This document shows, piece by piece, positions 60,001 to 64,000 of a stretch of DNA of 64,000 bases; within the stretch, counting starts at the first letter, position 1; the number at the start of each line of letters is the position of its first letter. Made by a program: the position numbers and the translations under genes. Under the pieces are notes generated by a model. That model made no database searches, was not told the DNA's origin, and saw nothing but the letters and a program-made list of their open reading frames with translations. This DNA comes from Tritrichomonas musculus (Eukaryota > Parabasalia > Tritrichomonadida > Tritrichomonadidae): assembly GCA_039105265.1 (NCBI GenBank), contig JAPFFF010000021.1, positions 186,001-250,000 on the forward strand, in the 5' to 3' direction.

Positions 60001-60138
60001 TGTTGGTGGGGTTGCATTTGGATATTTTGGAACTTCGCGAGGAGTATTCACAACAGGCATTTGAATTGATGGAAGATCACCAGAAAATGAGGCCCTGCCT
60101 TTAATTGCTGCCGGAGTTTTCAGAGCCAGCGATGTCAT
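57076..60138 (-). CDS. Large coiled-coil protein, 1020 aa
   Basis: Start at the ATG at 60138. The front 45 residues are disordered with several T-P sites (VNTPREVPKYPNATPPTSPH). Residues about 60-350 look helical and globular. A long coil runs from about 400 to 490 (LEREYSLFQEKIQTQSG and on). A paired-Cys segment NKRGCVKCHQHEDMEKD is at about 540. Further coils follow to 960. The end has a hydrophobic stretch (MSLISALVGFIGIAFSQMN) that could be a tail anchor. An AACTTTTTGAA word lies 41 bp upstream of the start. I do not recognise a family. Confidence 0.75.
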   Translation of the reverse strand: MTSLALKTPAAIKGRASFSGDLPSIQMPVVNTPREVPKYPNATPPTSPHETEAVLIQSKTVKYVISESSMNRFAGFISDLRTFCNSLSEVNFCPVIHEVELVEQVDILDLLFKPFYTETLRYLHALHLSEIDNTYVGSSALKQVAFPFVDQWKQFVQLINKVRDNGIHSMAKYLHIKFEIIYGVIRDIASNQKRDSVHIEEVKKAAATLNELVIQIDEGISFLILKTDLKQMAPDVLEAKIRDLRTLYRLYESEHNSEFSKSGFSICDLLQLRSNVQSAILDIIGGLKAAFSFHDDIEKIYSQVDEIQKMLTRVSEQINLPQTVVHTAKKKVITDPRLLRKRSKDPLKDVKNFLRTTDNKDAVDIDSHIVICGKLDLYIDKVCDELGIPPFDNSINVWERLNMVQEQVIHRIKSSKELEREYSLFQEKIQTQSGHITNLMKTNNKKTAECEEIEKRLNQKIADLEDRNQEMMKQRNDALTITKKREEQLFKLRLKYNENGTWKALQEVTQVLSRFLGIPIPDSKDIPKSAMDLSFTLNKRGCVKCHQHEDMEKDIRKRIERIIPIKEKDSLVNIISGLLADYQRMKYQSDMSHASHSHIEDGIKAMQECLKLVEVKSNEVLQINNEGLEKDDKKKKKERSILEMVKDTSNSFLLLLNMHKREMESLKKHFDERRQNELSSIMSKALSLFHPEKVSESDDVVEMILDILKNSSEQYDDCKLENRNKDDMIEKVTNWLRIKTNTEDDQSIEKMMTIIDKKENPLENVVYEQQLEKNQIQQEIHLMVTKIKGICGVNEQTDYMELNNLIKYANVILDKLHDKVEMENNSSDMRAHEDDYIIGELSNVISRFKNILDNSESIDFSKETTNSLLKRLHILIDQLTSEKQYIQIDVINQLTDRLRNEEINDLPHSLDPREYLPMISQKIEPLFNTINLIKKLLNPMLDIFKNFDFKLKSYDPSTETFNSLKTSLLEMHNVLKNDMKGEMVTECVTFLSKNMSLISALVGFIGIAFSQMNRQEPNFK

Positions 60139-60677
60139 TATTTTATTTAAATAACGTACTTAAAAATTTTAATTTATAAACTTTTTGAAAATTTTTCAGT
60201 TTTATGCTTATTGGGGAATGTGGTTGTTTACTTTTCTACTAAATATTTATTTTTTTGATTATAGCTTGTTACAAATTACCAATTAATCAAGATGAGTGAA
60301 AATATACTCTTTTTAATTTGATAAAAACAAAATAAAACAAAAATACTCAACTATAGAAATCAAAAAACGTTTTAAATGCTGACCTAAAAAGTTTTCTTTT
60401 GCACCAAAGATGTCTAAGGTCACCAGGGACGAAAATAAAGTAAAAATAACATTTTATTTAACATTCGTTATTTTCTATACTTTACAACCATTTTTTTTTT
60501 TTTTTATTTTTAAAAAAATTATGCGAATATAAAAATCATTTTACAAATTAATCAATTTAAAATATTGTAATTTTATAAAAAATCAATACATATTAGAATT
60601 TTATTTTTGTTCGATTAAGAACTTTTTGTGAGTAGTTGTTAAGTAATAAGTATCCAATCAAATAAGATTTTTTCATA
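60139..60677. other. Divergent intergenic region with promoter-like motifs
   Basis: 539 bp between the coiled-coil gene and the calreticulin gene, which are divergent. It holds AACTTTTTGAA at 60179-60189 and AACTTTTTG at 60620-60628. A TCATA directly before the calreticulin ATG (60673-60677) fits the T. vaginalis initiator TCA(Y)(W). Confidence 0.55.
60620..60677 (+). promoter_or_regulatory. Candidate promoter of the calreticulin gene
   Basis: AACTTTTTG at 60620-60628 and an initiator-like TCATA at 60673-60677 lie close before the ATG at 60678. The trichomonad initiator is usually within about 20 bases of the start codon. The upstream word is only an inferred element. Confidence 0.4.
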
Positions 60678-61949
60678 ATGTTTTTCTTGATTTTCCTCCA
60701 TTTTGTGTCTTCAAAAGTTTATTTAGAAGAGCGTTTTCAACAAGGATGGGAACAGCGTTGGGGCCGCCCTACTTATGTTAGAAAAGGTATCCAACTTGGA
60801 AAATTCCGATTGTCAGCAGGCGAATATTATGGCGATGAGAAAAAGCAGAGAGGCCTTGAGAGTATGGATGCCAGACGTTTTTACCTTCTTTACACAAACT
60901 TTTCTCATATTTTTGACTCACGAGATAAAGACTTGATCCTTCAATACACTCTTCGATTAAATTTATATGTTGACTGCTCTGGTTTCTATATCAAGCTTTT
61001 TAATTCAGATGAAGATTTTAATTACTTATCAAACGAATCTGTTTACTCTATTATGTTTGGACCAGATATCTGCGGAGCAGTTCAAAAGAAAACTCATATC
61101 ATTCTTAATAAAGGCGATAAATATTATTCTTATCTTAAAGGCGTTAGTTGCTACAAAGACCACTTAACTCATGCTTACACTTTAATCATTAGAGCAAACA
61201 ATACAATTGAATACAAGGTTGATGGTAAATTAATTGATTCAGCAAAACTTGAAGATCGTTTTAGCGTTCCTCTTACTACTGAAATACCTGATCCAAATGA
61301 TAAAAAACCAGAAGATTGGGATGATGACGAATATATTATTGATCCAACTGACAAAAAACCAGAAGATTGGGTTGATGAACAATTTATACCTGATCCTGAC
61401 TCGTTCAGGCCTCCATCATGGGACGATTCTATTCCATGGGCTCCCCCAATGATAAAGAATCCTGATTATATTGGCGAATGGATACCAAGAAAAATTAAGA
61501 ATCCAAATTACAAAGGAGTTTGGAGTCCAAAAACGATCAAGCTTGACGAACCAGTTGAAGATCCAACTTTTGGCCACTTCCCAAGTTTATCATTCCTTGG
61601 AATTGAATTCTATCAGAGCTCACCCGGTTCAATATTTAATAACTTTTTAGTTACTGACAATGAAACCTACGCCCAAGAAGTTTTAGAAGATGTTTTAAAC
61701 ACAGATCTTCGTAAAGAAGAAGTTAAGAATTTCGATAGATTATCAAACAAGGCTTCTGAAGAAAAAGAACTTGACAGGTACAGATCAATGAAACAGAGAA
61801 ACTTGAAAGAACAAGATAAATTAAAGAGTGATAGCATCTCTGATTCTGAAAACAAAGAAACACCAGAACAAAAGAAATTAAGAAGAAGGAAGGCAAAGAG
61901 AGCACAAGCAAAGAAAAGAGCTCAGAAAAAGGATGACTTCGGACTCTAA
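60678..61949 (+). CDS. CRT: Calreticulin, basic-tailed, 423 aa
   Basis: Start at the ATG at 60678. A signal peptide (1-12 or so) leads into the lectin domain. DICGAVQKKTHIIL and VSCYKDHLTHAYTLIIR are the family signatures, with the disulphide Cys pair. The P-domain follows: IPDPNDKKPEDWDDDEYI, DPTDKKPEDWVDEQFIPDP, then NPDYIGEWIPRKIKNPNYKG. Calreticulin binds glucosylated glycoproteins and calcium in the ER. The C-terminal part is unusual. Instead of an acidic calcium-storing tail ending in KDEL/HDEL, it is Lys/Arg/Gln-rich (KKLRRRKAKRAQAKKRAQKK) and ends DDFGL. ER retention or calcium storage may differ. Confidence 0.92.
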   Translation: MFFLIFLHFVSSKVYLEERFQQGWEQRWGRPTYVRKGIQLGKFRLSAGEYYGDEKKQRGLESMDARRFYLLYTNFSHIFDSRDKDLILQYTLRLNLYVDCSGFYIKLFNSDEDFNYLSNESVYSIMFGPDICGAVQKKTHIILNKGDKYYSYLKGVSCYKDHLTHAYTLIIRANNTIEYKVDGKLIDSAKLEDRFSVPLTTEIPDPNDKKPEDWDDDEYIIDPTDKKPEDWVDEQFIPDPDSFRPPSWDDSIPWAPPMIKNPDYIGEWIPRKIKNPNYKGVWSPKTIKLDEPVEDPTFGHFPSLSFLGIEFYQSSPGSIFNNFLVTDNETYAQEVLEDVLNTDLRKEEVKNFDRLSNKASEEKELDRYRSMKQRNLKEQDKLKSDSISDSENKETPEQKKLRRRKAKRAQAKKRAQKKDDFGL

Positions 61950-62489
61950 TATAATAACTTAATTCACATTGTCAATTAAATTGATACGAAAGCTCATATC
62001 TTTCAACTTTCATATACTTAAATAATGATTTTTAAAAATCACATTTTATTTTTTTATTTATTTTCTCGTTCTTTATTAAATGCATTTTTATGTTATTATG
62101 AAGTTGATTGAAAGTTAGAAAGCAAGACAACTTTTTTGAAGAATTCTAATATTGTATGCTTCATACTCAATTTTATTTTAATTAAAATATGCTTATTAAT
62201 TAAATTTTTTATTTATCATATTTCTATCCAAATTTTTGAGAAATCTAAATTGAATTAATTCAATTGGTCTAATGCATTATTAGATACTATTGATATATTT
62301 CATACACATTCTATTGTGATCCTTGCTTCAATTTTTTTTTTTTCTTCTCAAAAAAAAAAATTGAAATTGAATGATCACCTATCGTTTTTGATTCAATTTT
62401 GAAACAAATTTTAATGACAAAGACATAATGTATCCATTATCAAAAGAATCATATCATTTCTTATTAAGGCAAATAAAATGAATAGTAAA
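61950..62489. other. Intergenic AT-rich DNA between convergent genes
   Basis: 540 bp; T and A runs near 62331-62360 could form a hairpin (TTTTTTTTTTTTC with AAAAAAAAAA). Nothing else seen. Confidence 0.5.
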
Positions 62490-64000
62490 TTATGATGCTT
62501 TTTTAGATAAAAGTGAAATGATTTCGGGATTTCCTTTTTCGTTTGCTATATCAATTGCTGTCATTTCTTTTGTTCTCCAATTACATTTAAAGTTTATATC
62601 AATATTCTTTTGTTCTAATAAAAGTTTTACTATTTCAAGTTCATCATTTTCAACAGCAAAAAACAATGGCGTTTTAACCTCTTGAGGGATATATCTATCT
62701 GAAATTGAAGCTTTATTTATATCAACTTTTTCAGAATCCAATAAAAGACGAACCATTCCAACATTTCCATTTTCAATAGCAATATTCAAAGCAGTATATC
62801 TACTTTTAATTATTTCATCAGAATCTGCATCATAGCAAAGAATGCTTTCATATTCATTTTGTTCCATTTCATCATCAGTAAAATTGTTTCTATAATTCAA
62901 ATATTTGTTTGTGTAAATATTTGGATCTGCTTTATTATTCAATAGAAGCTTAACTATTTCTTCTTTTCCTACCGAAACGGCCATGTTTAATGCAGATTCT
63001 TCTATTCGTTTAAATGTGTCATTTCCATCATAATGACAATCATCAAAAATGTTCAAAGATAAATAATTTGGATCTATTTTTTCATGTTTTAATAAAAGTT
63101 TAACAATTTCAACATTTCCTTTTTGAATTGCTCTTGTTAGTGATGTTCCCTGTTCAAAGGTATTTACTCCTTGAACCATTCCATATGTATTTTCATCAAC
63201 CAAATTATCATTGAATTCTAATTCTTTATTTTCATATTGCAAATTGACATCAATATCGTCAAACGAAAGTAATAATTGAATGATTTCGATGTTCTCAATT
63301 TCAATGGCAAAAATCAAAGCTGTTTTAATGTCTTCATACATGACATCTTTTACTGACATTGATCTGGACTGTCTAATTACACTTGGAATATTGATATCGA
63401 TTCCTTTTTGTTCGAGTAAAAGTTTGACAATTTCATTATTTCCGTTATAAATTGCACAATTTAATGCTGTTTCAATTCTTTCATGATATCTTCCTTTCAG
63501 ATCATCATTTACAAACCTGTTAATGTGTATTGAATTAACATCTACATTTCCTATTTGCAAAAGCTCATTTACAATATAAAAATAGTTATAGCAACAGAAA
63601 TAAAAGAATGCATTTGGATTGATTGAATCTTCATTAAGTAAAAGAAAATTATAATTTTCAAGATATTGAATTAAAAAGTCACTTTTTATATTGGAATCAA
63701 TTTTCAAAAAATTAATTTCAATGTAATTAACAATATGATTGTGATGACATTTGACTGCTTCATTGTAGCATTCTTCAAATGTTGAATCTTCAGGCTCGAT
63801 GTGATTATCTTTAAGTATTGAAAAAATTTCTGCATTATCACCATGAATTGCATAAAGCCACAATGATTGCGTTAATGAAACTCCATTAAAGAATAAATAT
63901 TTAAAGATTTGAGAAGAACCAAAAAATGCCGAATATTCAATTAATGTTGGCTCTTTCAAATATAAAAAAACATTTGTTTCAAAAATGCTTTTTTGTATTT
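62490..64000 (-). CDS. DUF3447/ankyrin-repeat protein, 5' end outside window
   Basis: The frame is open to the right window edge and no ATG is in view near 63959, so the start lies outside. The visible 500 residues begin with a DUF3447-like part (YSAFFGSSQIFKYLFFNGVS). At least five ankyrin repeats follow, for example ALNCAIYNGNNEIVKLLLEQ, ALIFAIEIENIEIIQLLLSF, RAIQKGNVEIVKLLLKHEKI, ALNMAVSVGKEEIVKLLLNN and ALNIAIENGNVGMVRLLLDS. The repeats have unusually long inserts rich in Tyr, Asn and Asp. Proteins of this layout are greatly expanded in trichomonads. Ankyrin arrays bind proteins; the partner is unknown. Confidence 0.88.
   Translation of the reverse strand, partial: IQKSIFETNVFLYLKEPTLIEYSAFFGSSQIFKYLFFNGVSLTQSLWLYAIHGDNAEIFSILKDNHIEPEDSTFEECYNEAVKCHHNHIVNYIEINFLKIDSNIKSDFLIQYLENYNFLLLNEDSINPNAFFYFCCYNYFYIVNELLQIGNVDVNSIHINRFVNDDLKGRYHERIETALNCAIYNGNNEIVKLLLEQKGIDINIPSVIRQSRSMSVKDVMYEDIKTALIFAIEIENIEIIQLLLSFDDIDVNLQYENKELEFNDNLVDENTYGMVQGVNTFEQGTSLTRAIQKGNVEIVKLLLKHEKIDPNYLSLNIFDDCHYDGNDTFKRIEESALNMAVSVGKEEIVKLLLNNKADPNIYTNKYLNYRNNFTDDEMEQNEYESILCYDADSDEIIKSRYTALNIAIENGNVGMVRLLLDSEKVDINKASISDRYIPQEVKTPLFFAVENDELEIVKLLLEQKNIDINFKCNWRTKEMTAIDIANEKGNPEIISLLSKKAS

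Overview
The window looks like nuclear DNA of a flagellated parabasalid protist, most likely a trichomonad of the Tritrichomonas/Trichomonas kind. The evidence is AT-rich, intron-free genes that are closely packed on both strands; a huge HYDIN-type axonemal protein; an ankyrin protein of the DUF3447 kind; many N-, Q- and coiled-coil-rich proteins; and Polinton/Maverick elements with AGTAGTAT-type ends, which are abundant in trichomonads. The species call is inference from gene content, not from a marker sequence.

Positions 1-26050 are a cluster of mobile DNA with elements lying inside or against one another. From left to right it holds: the right part of one Polinton with two fibre-like genes (1 to about 5118); a 150-bp segment ending in a second Polinton-like terminus built of hairpins (5119-5268); a MULE transposase whose front is cut off at that point (5269-6517); a block of about 130-bp tandem repeats (6598-6952); a tyrosine-recombinase element with inverted repeats (about 7593-9746), whose recombinase gene is split by a 675-bp Tc1/mariner-type element with a TA duplication (8558-9232); and a 16.3-kb Polinton with both terminal inverted repeats (9747-26050).

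The long Polinton carries the expected set: family B DNA polymerase, retroviral-type integrase, packaging ATPase, a double-jelly-roll-type major capsid candidate, a small amphipathic protein, a fibre-like gene with BspA/DUF285-type leucine-rich repeats, and several unassigned small genes. Its two ends are nearly identical, so it is probably recent, but a few breaks are visible. I did not recognise the Ulp1-like protease that many Polintons carry. Most spacers between its genes hold their own short tandem repeats.

Positions 26051-64000 are ordinary single-copy host genes. They are: a small CAAX-box protein; an N-terminally homeodomain-like, C-terminally WD40 protein; a single-pass membrane protein (possibly NICE-3/C1orf43-like); a small unknown; EFL1 (ribosome biogenesis GTPase); HYDIN-like; a RecQ helicase of BLM/Sgs1 type; a small type I membrane protein; an LMBR1-like membrane protein; an unknown N-rich protein; two divergent coiled-coil proteins; an Rpn10-like proteasome ubiquitin receptor with a long glutamine tail; a 1020-aa coiled-coil protein; a calreticulin with a basic tail; and an ankyrin protein cut by the right window edge. 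They do not form a pathway; the order is typical dispersed eukaryotic gene packing.
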